Counted from the first letter of the stretch, positions 7,739-15,314 are shown. The stretch: 38,396 nucleotides of DNA from Caulobacter sp. (GCA_028291265.1 JAQGIK010000080.1:1-38396), one strand, 5' to 3'. Notes: generated from the sequence alone by a model not told the origin. Numbers and translations are program-made.

Positions 7739-9643
7739 TCAGTAGCTCCAGCGCAGGCCGATGTGGACGGTCCGGCCGACCTGGCGGCGGACCCCGGCGT
7801 TGTCGGACTCGAAGTGCTTGTCACCCAGCAGGTTGGCGCCGCCGAGCGACAGCTCAACCCGGTCGTTGAGCCGCCAGCCGAGGCGGGCGTCGGCCTCGAC
7901 GTAGGCCGGGGTGGTGCGCAGGTCGTCGACGGCGCGCAGGGAGAGGTCGAAGTCGACGGCCTCGGTCAGGTCCAGCTGCGAGCGCAGGGTGGCCTGGAAT
8001 TGCGGGTCGTCGCCCTGGGAGGCGATGCCGCTGATGTCACGGCTGCCGGGCTTCAATTCGAAGTCCTTTTCGATCGCGAACAGGCCGGCGCCGAGCCGCC
8101 ACATCGGGGTGACGTCCCAGGTCCCCCAGACTTCCGCGCCCCAGGTCTTGCCCCGGGCCGTGTTGGACAGGCGGAGGGGGAAGGTGAAGCCAGGGCCGAT
8201 GTCGGCGGTCCGCAGGTCATCGTAGTCATTGTAGAACAGTGACACCGACAGGGTGGTGTTGTCTGTCGGCTGGCCACGGTAGCCCAGTTCGTAGGCCCAG
8301 AGCTCCTCGCGCTCGAAACCGCCGCCCTCGAGGAAGCCGGGGAAGGTCAGGTTGCGGTCGATGCGCGAGGGGATGCGCACGGCGCGCGAAGCGGCGGCCC
8401 AGAGGAAGGCGGCGTCGTTGACGCGCCAGCCGAGGCGCAGGGAGGGCAGGGGCTCGATGTCGCGGAAGGTTCCGGTCTCGAGCTTGAGGCCGAGCGTCAG
8501 GGTCAGGTCCGGGCGCAGCCGCCATTGGTCCTGGACGAACAGGCTGGCCGCATAGAGGTCGCGTTGTTCGGGATCGAGGAAGGCGATCGAGCCGGGCGGA
8601 CTGATCACCTCGTCGTCGATGAAGCGGTAGCCGGCGCCCCAGACGACGTTATGGGCCTCGAAGGCGGTGAAGGCGTGCTGCAGGGCGATGTCCCAGGTCT
8701 GGGTGTCGCTGTCGAGGCCGCTCAGATCGTGGCGGATGTTGCGGTCGTAGTAGGCCTGGAGCTCGAGGCTGTTGGTTTCGCCGATGGCGTGGGTCCAGCG
8801 GGTGAGCAGGTTGCCGCCGGTGAAGTCGCCGCCGACCGGGCCGCCCTCGATGCTGCGGCTGTACCAGTCGCCCTGGACGGTGAGGCTGTCGGCGCCGAGG
8901 CGCCAGTCGGTGCGGAAGCCGAGCTGGCCGCCTTCCAGTTCGTCGCCGGTCTCGGCGCCGCTCGGCAGGAAGCTGGAGCGGCGGGCGAGGCCGCTGGCGT
9001 AGAGACGGTATGCGCCGGCCTCGCCGATCAGGCCGCCGTGGCGGATGGAGGCATGGCCGTCGGCCTCTCCGAAGGCGGCGTCGACGGCCAGGCCCTGGCT
9101 GTCGAAGGCGCTCTTGGAGACCACGTTGATGACGCCGTTGACGGCGTTGGCGCCGTAGAGGGCGCCGCCGGGGCCGCTGATCACCTCGATGCGGTCGATC
9201 TCGCCGAGCGGCACGTCGTGCACGTCCCACTGCACGCCCGAATAGAGGGGGGTGTAGATGCTGCGGCCGTCGATCATCACCAAGAGCTTGTTGGCGGTTT
9301 CCTTGGAATTGAAGCCGCGGGCGGTGATGGCGTAGTTGGCGCTGTCGATCTGCTGGACCTGCAGGTTGGGGGCCAGGCGCAGGGCGTCGGGCAGGGTCTC
9401 GGCGGCCGAGCGGCGGATGTCGGCGCCGTCGATGACATAGACGGCGGCGGCGGCCTCGCCGACCGACTCCTCGCGCTTGGAGACCGAGGTGATCTTCAGG
9501 TCGGTCAGTTCCTCGAGGCTGAGGCGGTTGACGTCGGTTCCGTCGGGCGTGGCGACACCGTCGGCGGCCTGGACCGCGCCGGCCATGGCGCAGGCGGCGA
9601 GGACGATGAGGCCTGCAAGCCGAGCGCCTGGTTTGTTGATCAC
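7739..9643 (-). CDS. TonB-dependent outer-membrane receptor
   Basis: From GTG 9643 the product is 634 aa with a clean signal peptide (about 26 aa, ending AVQA before ADG). The frame extends to ATG 9715, but that would add a non-signal extension covering an inverted repeat. A plug domain (about 45-160) shows EELTDLKITSVSKR, PDALRLAPNLQVQQ, ITARGFNS, VMIDGRSIY and RIEVISGPGGALYGANAVNGVINV. The rest is beta-barrel ending in an aromatic residue (RWSY), as outer-membrane insertion requires. It takes up a large ligand using TonB-ExbBD energy; the ligand is unknown. It is the first gene of an operon with the YfiR-like protein and hybrid kinase, suggesting that uptake is linked to sensing. Confidence 0.92.
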   Translation of the reverse strand: MINKPGARLAGLIVLAACAMAGAVQAADGVATPDGTDVNRLSLEELTDLKITSVSKREESVGEAAAAVYVIDGADIRRSAAETLPDALRLAPNLQVQQIDSANYAITARGFNSKETANKLLVMIDGRSIYTPLYSGVQWDVHDVPLGEIDRIEVISGPGGALYGANAVNGVINVVSKSAFDSQGLAVDAAFGEADGHASIRHGGLIGEAGAYRLYASGLARRSSFLPSGAETGDELEGGQLGFRTDWRLGADSLTVQGDWYSRSIEGGPVGGDFTGGNLLTRWTHAIGETNSLELQAYYDRNIRHDLSGLDSDTQTWDIALQHAFTAFEAHNVVWGAGYRFIDDEVISPPGSIAFLDPEQRDLYAASLFVQDQWRLRPDLTLTLGLKLETGTFRDIEPLPSLRLGWRVNDAAFLWAAASRAVRIPSRIDRNLTFPGFLEGGGFEREELWAYELGYRGQPTDNTTLSVSLFYNDYDDLRTADIGPGFTFPLRLSNTARGKTWGAEVWGTWDVTPMWRLGAGLFAIEKDFELKPGSRDISGIASQGDDPQFQATLRSQLDLTEAVDFDLSLRAVDDLRTTPAYVEADARLGWRLNDRVELSLGGANLLGDKHFESDNAGVRRQVGRTVHIGLRWSY

Positions 9644-9672
9644 TGCCGCCCCCGACCGCCTGTTTTTCTTGG

Positions 9673-9703
9673 GGACCGGAGGCGCGCCGCGCAATTCCGG
9701 TCC
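9673..9703 (-). promoter_or_regulatory. Long dyad upstream of the TonB receptor operon
   Basis: Perfect 8-bp arms, GGACCGGA (9673-9680) and TCCGGTCC (9696-9703), flank a 15-bp GC-rich spacer, ending 30 bp upstream of the preferred GTG start. It could be an operator or a leader hairpin of the receptor-yfiR-kinase operon. The rest of the 9644-9852 region, shared with the divergent membrane-protein gene, shows no clear -35/-10 pair. Confidence 0.4.
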
Positions 9704-9852
9704 AATCGACGACAACGCGATCAGCCGTCCAAGGTTCCCGGCGGAGCAGGGCGATTTCGCAGGCCGGGCGAGGTTGCTTCACCGGCCGGCGAAAACGCGT
9801 TAACCCTTGGGGATCACGCCGGCCGCGCCGGATGCGAGAAGGGGGCTTTGCC

Positions 9853-10287
9853 ATGTTCGCCGCGTTTCCGCTGCTGGCCATTCCGGTGGTCGTCTACAAC
9901 CTGATCGTCCTGACCCTGCCGGGCGGGTTCGGATCGCAGGACGCCCAGCTTCAACTGGGCGGGCCGCTGTTCACCATCACCATGACGTCGGGCTCGCCCT
10001 GGGCGGTCAGCCTGTCGGACCTGCTCTTGGCCGGCAGTCTGGTGGTGCTGTTCATCGAACTGCTGAAATCGACGACCAGCCGGCGCATCGCCATCATCAA
10101 CCACTCGCTGTCGATGCTGCTGTTCATCATCTGCCTGGTGGAGTTTTTGCTGGCCCCGGGGTTCGCGACCTCCACCTTCTTCCTGATGACGGTGATGGTG
10201 CTGCTCGACGTGCTGGCCGGCTTCATCGTCACCATCGTCGCCGCCCGTCGCGATATCGACTTCGGCGGTGGCGGCGACGGGGGCTGA
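9853..10287 (+). CDS. Four-helix membrane protein of unknown function
   Basis: From ATG 9853 the product is 144 aa; AAGGGGG sits about 9 bases upstream, which decides against the longer in-frame start at 9832. Four hydrophobic segments are visible: about residues 2-22, 53-72, 84-106 and 111-132. The C-terminus is a short acidic/glycine tail (DFGGGGDGG). The gene is divergent from the TonB receptor operon. No motif links it to a known transporter or enzyme family, so it is annotated only as an integral inner-membrane protein. Confidence 0.65.
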   Translation: MFAAFPLLAIPVVVYNLIVLTLPGGFGSQDAQLQLGGPLFTITMTSGSPWAVSLSDLLLAGSLVVLFIELLKSTTSRRIAIINHSLSMLLFIICLVEFLLAPGFATSTFFLMTVMVLLDVLAGFIVTIVAARRDIDFGGGGDGG

Positions 10288-10296
10288 CCTGCCTGC

Positions 10297-10365
10297 CTAG
10301 GTCAGGATCGTGAAGATCAGGGCGACGACGGCGACGTCCATGGCTTTGATCAGGATGCTGGTCAC
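10297..10365 (-). CDS. Candidate 22-aa small membrane protein
   Basis: A GTG-initiated 22-codon frame encodes a short hydrophobic peptide with a start-proximal Lys and a run AVVALIFTIL that could just span or insert into the membrane. It is preceded by a good ribosome-binding site, GGAG with a 6-base spacer, which is the main support. It lies in the 144-bp gap between a membrane-protein gene and the TTG-started gene at 10432, transcribed divergently from the latter. A CtrA-like box lies 21-35 bp upstream. Peptides this short are often not annotated. It could be chance; conservation in relatives would decide. Confidence 0.4.
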   Translation of the reverse strand: MTSILIKAMDVAVVALIFTILT

Positions 10366-10385
10366 TTTGGGCTCCGCGGGTAGGG

Positions 10386-10400
10386 TTAGCAGCGGGTTAA
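10386..10400. promoter_or_regulatory. CtrA-like box (TTAG-N7-TTAA)
   Basis: TTAG (10386-10389), seven bases, then TTAA (10397-10400) match the CtrA consensus TTAA-N7-TTAA at 7 of 8 positions. The site lies between the divergent 22-aa ORF (start 10365) and the gene starting at 10432. It is close to both starts, so it could cover either promoter. Confidence 0.35.
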
Positions 10401-10431
10401 GCAAGACCGGCGCCAGTTGGAGTGTCCCGGG

Positions 10432-10731
10432 TTGGCTCTGTTCTTCGATGGCGAATGGTACGAGGCGCGATTGGCCGAGCGCGGGCTGCCGCGCGCCGTT
10501 CTGGCGGCGGTTTCCGGCATGAGCGAGGCCGAGCTGGCGCTGGTTTTCAAGGATCAGCGGGAGTTGTCGGCGGCCGAGGTGGCGGCGTTCGCCGAGCTGC
10601 TCGGGGTGTCGGCGGCGGAGGCGGCGGCGGGCGCGGGGGTGTCGACGCCCGTGCCCGGAACCGACCCCCTGGCAAGGATTGCCGAGCTGGAACGGCGCGT
10701 GGCGGCGCTGGAGGCGAAGCTCTGCAAGTGA
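10432..10731 (+). CDS. Small HTH-like protein with C-terminal coiled coil
   Basis: Read from TTG 10432, the protein is 99 aa beginning M-A-L-F-F-D-G-E-W-Y. GGAG at 10419-10422 is 9 bases upstream of this TTG and supports it over the TTG at 10417. The region around residues 10-55 (ARLAERGLPRAVLAAVSG, then LSAAEVAAFAELLGVS) is arranged like a lambda-repressor/XRE-type helix bundle. The last 20 residues (RIAELERRVAALEAKL) are a leucine-zipper-like coiled coil suited to dimerisation. A DNA-binding or adaptor role is plausible but not shown. The promoter region has a CtrA-like box. Confidence 0.6.
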   Translation: MALFFDGEWYEARLAERGLPRAVLAAVSGMSEAELALVFKDQRELSAAEVAAFAELLGVSAAEAAAGAGVSTPVPGTDPLARIAELERRVAALEAKLCK

Positions 10732-10748
10732 CGCGCCGCGGTTCCGCT

Positions 10749-10765
10749 CTCCCCATGAAGGGGAG
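10749..10765. repeat. Hairpin between convergent genes
   Basis: CTCCCC (10749-10754) pairs with GGGGAG (10760-10765) across a 5-nt loop. No T-run follows, so it is either a weak bidirectional terminator or a decayed relative of the CTTCTCCC/GGGAGAAG intergenic repeats seen at 14 kb and 30.7 kb. Confidence 0.35.
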
Positions 10766-10792
10766 GGAGGACGGAGCCCTTCGCCGAGGTGT

Positions 10793-11137
10793 CTAGATCG
10801 CCGTCTTCTTGATCAGGCCCTTCGGCGGCCGGCGGTCGGCCGGGCCGGAGTATTCGGCTTCCAGATAGGCCGAGCGCGCCGTCTCGACCGTGCCCGGCGC
10901 TTTCAGGCCGCGCTTGACGCCCGGCTGTCCCAGAAGTTGCGCCGCGAACGCCGCCTGGCCATCCAGCGGCGGGGGCGAGGTGTGTTCGTTGGCGTGCGCG
11001 TGGACGTTGGAGACGGGGACGGGCAGGTTGGAGGTCGCCTCGGCCGCCGGGGCTTCGGGCGTGTCGCGGTCCTCGCGCCGGCGCTCGTATTGGCGACGGT
11101 CACCGTAGGGCCTGGTCGGGTCGAGCCGTTCGGTCAT
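10793..11137 (-). CDS. Conserved-looking hypothetical protein, low complexity
   Basis: The 114-aa product (from ATG 11137; a GTG 9 bases upstream is possible) is hydrophilic. The N-terminus is Arg/Asp/Glu-rich (GDRRQYERRREDRD), the middle is Pro/Ala-rich and looks disordered, and the C-terminal third contains ARSAYLEAEYSG followed by a basic KGLIKK tail. No family is recognised. It ends convergently with the small HTH-like gene and lies 25 bp upstream of the phaR stop, on the same strand as phaR but upstream in transcription order, so it could be co-transcribed only if the two share a promoter region. Function is unknown. Confidence 0.5.
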   Translation of the reverse strand: MTERLDPTRPYGDRRQYERRREDRDTPEAPAAEATSNLPVPVSNVHAHANEHTSPPPLDGQAAFAAQLLGQPGVKRGLKAPGTVETARSAYLEAEYSGPADRRPPKGLIKKTAI

Positions 11138-11162
11138 GGCCCCCACAATGGGGCCGGATCGG

Positions 11163-11789
11163 TTAAGACTTCGACGCCAGCTTGTCGATCTGGGCCCGCA
11201 TGGCCTCGACCTGCTTCTTCAGTTCGGTGAGGCTGTCGTCGTCGCTGCCCCCTTGAGCAGAGGAGGCCGTGGCGGGCGCAGCGCCGGCCGCCGGCTCCTC
11301 GCCGCGGCCGTAGGCGAAGGGCGAGAACATCTTCATGGCCCGTTCGAACAGGGCCATGTTCTGGCGCACCTGGTCCTCGAAGCCGGCCATGCCGGTGGCC
11401 TGGCCGAAGGGGCCGCCGAACTGGGCGCGCATGCGCTCCTGCTGCTGGGCGAAGGTCTGCAGGCTCATTTCCAGGTAGCTGGGCAGGAAGGCCTGCATCT
11501 GGTTGCCGTAGAAGCCGATCAGCTGGCGCAGGAACTGGATGGGCAGCAGGTTCTTGCCGTCGCCACGGTTCTCTTCGTCGAAGATGATCTGGGTCAGGAC
11601 CGAGCGGGTGATGTCCTCGCCCGACTTGGCGTCGAAGACCACGAAGTCGATGCCCTCGCGGGTCATGTCGGCCAGATGTTCGAGCGTGACGTAGGAGCTG
11701 GAGGCGGTGTTGTAGAGACGCCGGTTGGCGTACTTCTTGATCACCACCTTGTCGCCGGCCTCCCTGGCGGCGTCGGATTTTTCGGACAT
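11163..11789 (-). CDS. phaR: Polyhydroxyalkanoate synthesis repressor PhaR
   Basis: The 208-aa protein starts at ATG 11789 (GGGA 7 bases upstream); a longer frame to 11969 is not needed. Residues 14-75 are the N-terminal PHB accumulation regulatory domain (VVIKKYANRRLYNT, EHLADMTREGIDFVVFDAKSGEDITRSVLTQII). Next comes the second PHB_acc segment (LLPIQFLRQLIGFYGNQMQAFLPSYLE). The C-terminus is a disordered Ala/Gly-rich linker and a coiled coil ending in Lys/Ser. In related species PhaR binds PHB granules and phasin or its own promoter and represses until polymer accumulates. It is divergent from phaA-phaB, the expected context. Confidence 0.93.
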   Translation of the reverse strand: MSEKSDAAREAGDKVVIKKYANRRLYNTASSSYVTLEHLADMTREGIDFVVFDAKSGEDITRSVLTQIIFDEENRGDGKNLLPIQFLRQLIGFYGNQMQAFLPSYLEMSLQTFAQQQERMRAQFGGPFGQATGMAGFEDQVRQNMALFERAMKMFSPFAYGRGEEPAAGAAPATASSAQGGSDDDSLTELKKQVEAMRAQIDKLASKS

Positions 11790-12061
11790 TTCGTTCCCGT
11801 ATCTGTGCGGTTCAGGCCGCATATCTTGCGCTGCACTATCGCGTAGGCGAAGGCTTTGCGCCACCCTTGCTCGCATTTGCGAAAAAGCCAACCAAATGCC
11901 CGTGACCGGATGACTCCCGGTCGGCGTTTTGACATGGTGCCCTTGCCCAAAAATGCGGCGGCGCAACATGCGACCGCCAAAACCTAGTTTGGGCCCATCC
12001 AGGCGGCGGAACCGCAGACACTTCCGCCTGACGGGCCCATGCGCTGATCCGGAGCCTCGCC
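11790..12061. promoter_or_regulatory. phaR-phaA divergent control region
   Basis: This 272-bp gap should hold promoters in both directions. Visible elements are a perfect -35 TTGACA (11929-11934, plus strand, no good -10), the dyad GACCGG-N7-CCGGTC (11904-11922), the dyad TCGCA-TT-TGCGA (11871-11882) and TGCG/CGCA repeats around 11954-11965. Any dyad could be a PhaR operator. GGAG (12051-12054) serves as the phaA ribosome-binding site. No gene is present. Confidence 0.45.
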
Positions 12062-13237
12062 ATGACCGACATCGTCATCGTTTCCGCCGCCCGCACGCCC
12101 GTCGGTTCGTTCAACGGGGCGCTGTCCAGCCTGCCGGCCCATGAGCTGGGGCGGATCGCCATCCAGGCGGCGGTGGAACGGGCAGGGATCTCGGCGGCCG
12201 ACGTCGACGAGGTGATCATGGGCCAGGTGCTGCAGGCCGGGGCCGGGCAGGGACCGGCGCGGCAGGCGGCGGTGAACGCCGGCATCCCGGTGGAAAGCCC
12301 GGCCTGGAGCGTCAACCAGCTGTGCGGTTCGGGGCTTCGCGCCGTGGCGCTGGCCGCACAGCAGATCTCGTCGGGCGACGCCAGCATCGTCGTCGCCGGC
12401 GGCCAGGAAAGCATGAGCCAGAGCCCGCACGCGGCGCAGCTGCGCAACGGCACCAAGATGGGCGACCTCGGCATGGTCGACACCATGGTCAAGGACGGGC
12501 TGATCGACGCCTTCCACGGCTATCACATGGGCCAGACGGCCGAGAACATCGCCGCCCGCTGGCAGATCACCCGCGCCGACCAGGACAATTTCGCGGTGAC
12601 CAGCCAGAACCGCGCCGAGGCCGCCCAGAAGGCCGGCCGCTTCGACGCCGAGATCGCGCCGGTGACCATCAAGGGCCGCAAGGGCGACACCATCGTCGAC
12701 AAGGACGAATACATCCGCCACGGCGCCACCCTGGAAAGCGTCTCGGGCCTCAAGCCCGCCTTCAACAAGGAAGGCTCGGTGACCGCCGCCAACGCCTCGG
12801 GGCTCAACGACGGGGCCGCCGCCCTGGTGCTGATGAGCGCCGATGAGGCGAAGAAACGGGGCCTCAAGCCGCTGGCCCGCATCGCCAGCTGGGCCCACGC
12901 CGGCGTCGAGCCGGAGATCATGGGCACCGGGCCGATCCCGGCCATGCGCAAGGCGCTGGAGAAGGCCGGCTGGAAGGTTTCCGACCTCGACCTCGTGGAA
13001 AGCAACGAGGCTTTCGCCGCCCAGTCGCTGAGCGTCGTGCGCGAGCTGGGCCTCGACCCGGCCAAGACCAACGTCAACGGCGGCGCTATCGCCATCGGCC
13101 ACCCGATCGGCGCGTCCGGCGCCCGCATCCTGACCACCTTGCTGCACGAGATGCAGCGGTCGGGCGCCAAGAAGGGGGCGGCGACCCTCTGCGTCGGCGG
13201 CGGCATGGGCGTGGCCATGTGCCTGGAAGCGGTTTGA
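12062..13237 (+). CDS. phaA: Acetyl-CoA acetyltransferase (beta-ketothiolase)
   Basis: PhaA condenses two acetyl-CoA to acetoacetyl-CoA, the first step of polyhydroxybutyrate synthesis, in the cytoplasm. The 391-aa length is standard for biosynthetic thiolases. The active site is complete: nucleophilic Cys88 in NQLCGSG, His347 in GHPIGASG, and the acid/base Cys377 in CVGGGMG. Other signatures are GGQESMSQ and ESNEAFAAQ. The start codon is ATG with GGAG upstream. phaB follows 101 bp later on the same strand, and phaR is divergent; the polymerase phaC is not in the window. No anomalies are seen. Confidence 0.97.
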   Translation: MTDIVIVSAARTPVGSFNGALSSLPAHELGRIAIQAAVERAGISAADVDEVIMGQVLQAGAGQGPARQAAVNAGIPVESPAWSVNQLCGSGLRAVALAAQQISSGDASIVVAGGQESMSQSPHAAQLRNGTKMGDLGMVDTMVKDGLIDAFHGYHMGQTAENIAARWQITRADQDNFAVTSQNRAEAAQKAGRFDAEIAPVTIKGRKGDTIVDKDEYIRHGATLESVSGLKPAFNKEGSVTAANASGLNDGAAALVLMSADEAKKRGLKPLARIASWAHAGVEPEIMGTGPIPAMRKALEKAGWKVSDLDLVESNEAFAAQSLSVVRELGLDPAKTNVNGGAIAIGHPIGASGARILTTLLHEMQRSGAKKGAATLCVGGGMGVAMCLEAV

Positions 13238-13265
13238 GCTGACATTTCTGCGTAACCGTGGTCGC

Positions 13266-13291
13266 GGGCGGTGGCCTTTCGGCCGCCGCCG
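13266..13291 (+). other. Hairpin between phaA and phaB
   Basis: GGGCGGTGGCC (13266-13276) and GGCCGCCGCCC (13281-13291) form an 11-bp stem (one G-U pair) with a 4-nt loop in the phaA-phaB spacer, 48 bp before the phaB start. There is no U-tract, so RNA processing or stability is more likely than termination. Confidence 0.5.
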
Positions 13292-13338
13292 CCCTTAAGG
13301 TGCTTTCGCGGGGAACTGAGGAAGCACGAGGGAAGAAC

Positions 13339-14064
13339 ATGAGCAGGGTTGCATTCGTCACCGGCGGCACACGCGGCATCGGCCGGGCCATCGTCGAACG
13401 GCTGGTCGCCGACGGCATGAAGGTGGCGGCCGGCTACAGCGGTAACGAGGAGGCGGCCAAGGCCTGCGCCGACGAACTGGGCGTCATGGTGGTCAAGGGC
13501 AACGTCGGCAGCTTTGACGACTGCAAGAAGGCCGCCGACGCGGTGGCGGCCGAGCTGGGCCCCATCGACGTGCTGATCAACAACGCCGGCATCACCCGTG
13601 ACGGCTTCTTTCACAAGATGACCTACGAGCAGTGGTCGGAGGTGATCCGGGTCAATATGGACTCGGCCTTCAACATGACCCGTCAGGTGATCGACGGCAT
13701 GCGAAACCAGGGCTGGGGCCGGGTGGTCAACATCTCGTCGATCAACGGCCAGAAGGGCCAGGTCGGCCAGACCAACTACAGCGCCGCCAAGGCCGGGCTG
13801 ATCGGCTTCACCAAGGCGCTGGCGCTCGAGAACGCCAAGAAGGGCATCACCGTCAATGTCATCTGCCCGGGCTACATCGACACCGAGATGGTCTCGGCGG
13901 TGCCGCAGAACGTGCTCGACGGCATCATCGCCGGCATCCCGGTCGGGCGCCTCGGCAAGGGCGAGGAGATCGCCGACATGGTCTCCTACCTGGCCGGCGA
14001 ACGGGCCGGCTTCGTGACCGGAGCGACGTTCACGCTGAACGGCGGGCAGTATCTGGCGGCGTAG
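13339..14064 (+). CDS. phaB: Acetoacetyl-CoA reductase
   Basis: PhaB uses NADPH to reduce acetoacetyl-CoA to (R)-3-hydroxybutyryl-CoA, the monomer for PHB. From ATG 13339 (GAGGGAAG ribosome-binding site) the protein is 241 aa, the usual size. It is a classical short-chain dehydrogenase: cofactor loop TGGTRGIG (8-15), NNAG (81-84), and catalytic Ser134, Tyr147 and Lys151 in ISS, NYSAAKAG. The C-terminal LNGGQYLA is typical of PhaB/FabG. FabG is the main alternative, but the phaA neighbour and the RDGFFHKM and NQGWGRVVNISS segments favour PhaB. It probably forms an operon with phaA. Confidence 0.95.
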   Translation: MSRVAFVTGGTRGIGRAIVERLVADGMKVAAGYSGNEEAAKACADELGVMVVKGNVGSFDDCKKAADAVAAELGPIDVLINNAGITRDGFFHKMTYEQWSEVIRVNMDSAFNMTRQVIDGMRNQGWGRVVNISSINGQKGQVGQTNYSAAKAGLIGFTKALALENAKKGITVNVICPGYIDTEMVSAVPQNVLDGIIAGIPVGRLGKGEEIADMVSYLAGERAGFVTGATFTLNGGQYLAA

Positions 14065-14075
14065 GCTTTCAGTGA

Positions 14076-14130
14076 CCCTTCTCCCGCTCGCCGGGAGAAG
14101 GTGGCGGCCGAAGGCCGACGGATGAGGGCA
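14076..14130 (+). repeat. Intergenic palindromic repeat, copy 1 (forward)
   Basis: The unit starts with a 10-bp perfect hairpin, CCTTCTCCCG with CGGGAGAAGG and a 5-nt loop. It is followed by GGTGG, a CGGCC-GAA-GGCCG hairpin and GGATGAGGGC. An inverted copy lies at 14201-14254; the 70 bp between them carries no recognisable gene. Related units occur at 30731-30781 and 30839-30890. Confidence 0.8.
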
Positions 14131-14200
14131 ACGCCGGCTCCTCCGATTGCGCTCGTTCTGGCGCCGTTCGGCGCTGTCGCTACTCTTCGCTTTCCGCTCC

Positions 14201-14254
14201 GCCCTCATCCGACCCCCTTCGGGGGCCACCTTCTCCCGACAAGCGGGAGAAGGG
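14201..14254 (-). repeat. Intergenic palindromic repeat, copy 2 (inverted)
   Basis: This is the reverse complement of the copy at 14076-14130, with the same two-hairpin layout (inner arm CCCCC-TTC-GGGGG instead of CGGCC-GAA-GGCCG). Compensatory changes keep the pairing, which suggests that the structure, not just the sequence, is maintained. It sits between phaB and the DUF4908-like gene. Confidence 0.8.
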
Positions 14255-14345
14255 ACTGTGATGCGGCGGCCACACCCCGCTATGCCTTGATCCCGGCCCA
14301 GTCCCAGTCCAAGATTCGCCCCAGTCGGAGTGCAGACACCGGTGC

Positions 14346-15119
14346 ATGGCCGTAAGAGGTGCGAGATATCCAGCCGCCGCATTGGCGCTGGCGGCGGTGA
14401 TCGCCGGTGTGTCCGCGCCCGCGGTGTACGCACAGCCCAAGGGCCAATCGCCCCTGGGGTCGCTGGGCGACATGCTGTTCCCCGGCAAGCCCGAGAACCG
14501 CCCGGCCCCGCCGCCGGTGGCCCGCTACGTCTCCGAATCCGGCCAGGCCTTCACCCTCGACCGCTCGACCGCCAAGCCGATGCTGCGCTTCGAGGGCAGC
14601 AACGAGATCTGGGTGCTGGAGCCGCACACCGGGGCGCGGGGCGACACCCTCTACAAGAACGACGCCGGCCGCGTGGTGCTGCGCGACACCAAGGTCGGCG
14701 GGCTGATCCTGTTCACCCCGGAACGCCGCGAGGGCGCCGCCGCCGCCCTGTCGGGCGAGACGCGGCCGATTCGGCTCAGTCCTGTCGATCCCAAGGCGCT
14801 GATCCGCCGGCTGGTCGGGGCCAGCGCCGTGGTCAGCAAGGCCGCCCGCCGCCAGATACCCTTTCAGGCCGAGGCGACGCCGGCCTCCTCGGCGCTGATC
14901 GCCGACGCCGCCCTGGTGGCGGCCGACGGCCTGGTGCGGATGTCGCGGACGCCGGAAGGCCAGGTCCAGCTGCGCCGGGTCAACCTGGTGTTCCTGACCG
15001 AAGGGCCCCGCCCGGGGGTCATCCTGCGTCAGGGGGTGCTGATCGTGGTGGTGACGCCGCGCCTGGGAATCAGTGGCCGGCCGTCCTCGGAACGGATCGC
15101 TTTCGCCGCCGCGCGGTAG
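14346..15119 (+). CDS. DUF4908-like secreted protein
   Basis: The 257-aa product has a signal peptide (hydrophobic core ALALAAVIAGVSA, cleavage near VYA before QPKG), so it should be periplasmic. The mature protein opens with GSLGDMLFPGKP, then a repeated FEGSNEIWVLEPH-type beta region and a helical centre, and ends in beta strands (GVILRQGVLIVVVTPRLGISG). This pattern fits the DUF4908 family, which I recall from Caulobacterales; that assignment is from memory. Function is unknown. The ATG at 14346 has no strong ribosome-binding site. It stands alone, between the palindromic repeat pair and a structured convergent region. Confidence 0.7.
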   Translation: MAVRGARYPAAALALAAVIAGVSAPAVYAQPKGQSPLGSLGDMLFPGKPENRPAPPPVARYVSESGQAFTLDRSTAKPMLRFEGSNEIWVLEPHTGARGDTLYKNDAGRVVLRDTKVGGLILFTPERREGAAAALSGETRPIRLSPVDPKALIRRLVGASAVVSKAARRQIPFQAEATPASSALIADAALVAADGLVRMSRTPEGQVQLRRVNLVFLTEGPRPGVILRQGVLIVVVTPRLGISGRPSSERIAFAAAR

Positions 15120-15266
15120 TCGCCGGGTCCTGCTCTGCGTAAAAGTGTCCCATGGGTAACAGTTCGACCCAAATTCGGTATTCGTTCCACAATACGGGTC
15201 ACCGGCCGCTTGGTGGCTGACCAGATCGGGGACACCTTGCGCCTCGTCCTTCGGGGGGAGGGCAAG

Positions 15267-15314
15267 GCCCTGGTCAGGCGCCGCGAGCTCGGCAGTTCGT
15301 CGCTTGACCAGGGC
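15267..15314. other. Large stem-loop between convergent genes
   Basis: Perfect 10-bp arms, GCCCTGGTCA (15267-15276) and TGACCAGGGC (15305-15314), enclose a 28-nt loop that has its own GCCG/CGGC pairing. It lies in the 246-bp gap between the converging DUF4908-like and two-HTH genes. It may be a bidirectional terminator without a U-tract or part of a small RNA. I see no protein-coding gene with a ribosome-binding site in the gap. Confidence 0.5.

Noticed and set aside
12523..14433. 636-aa minus-strand open frame opposite phaA and phaB
   Set aside because: It crosses two well-supported genes and a repeat pair, with no recognisable fold.
15151..15219. 22-codon ATG frame in the convergent gap
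   Set aside because: It has no Shine-Dalgarno, and its composition is not membrane-like or otherwise notable.
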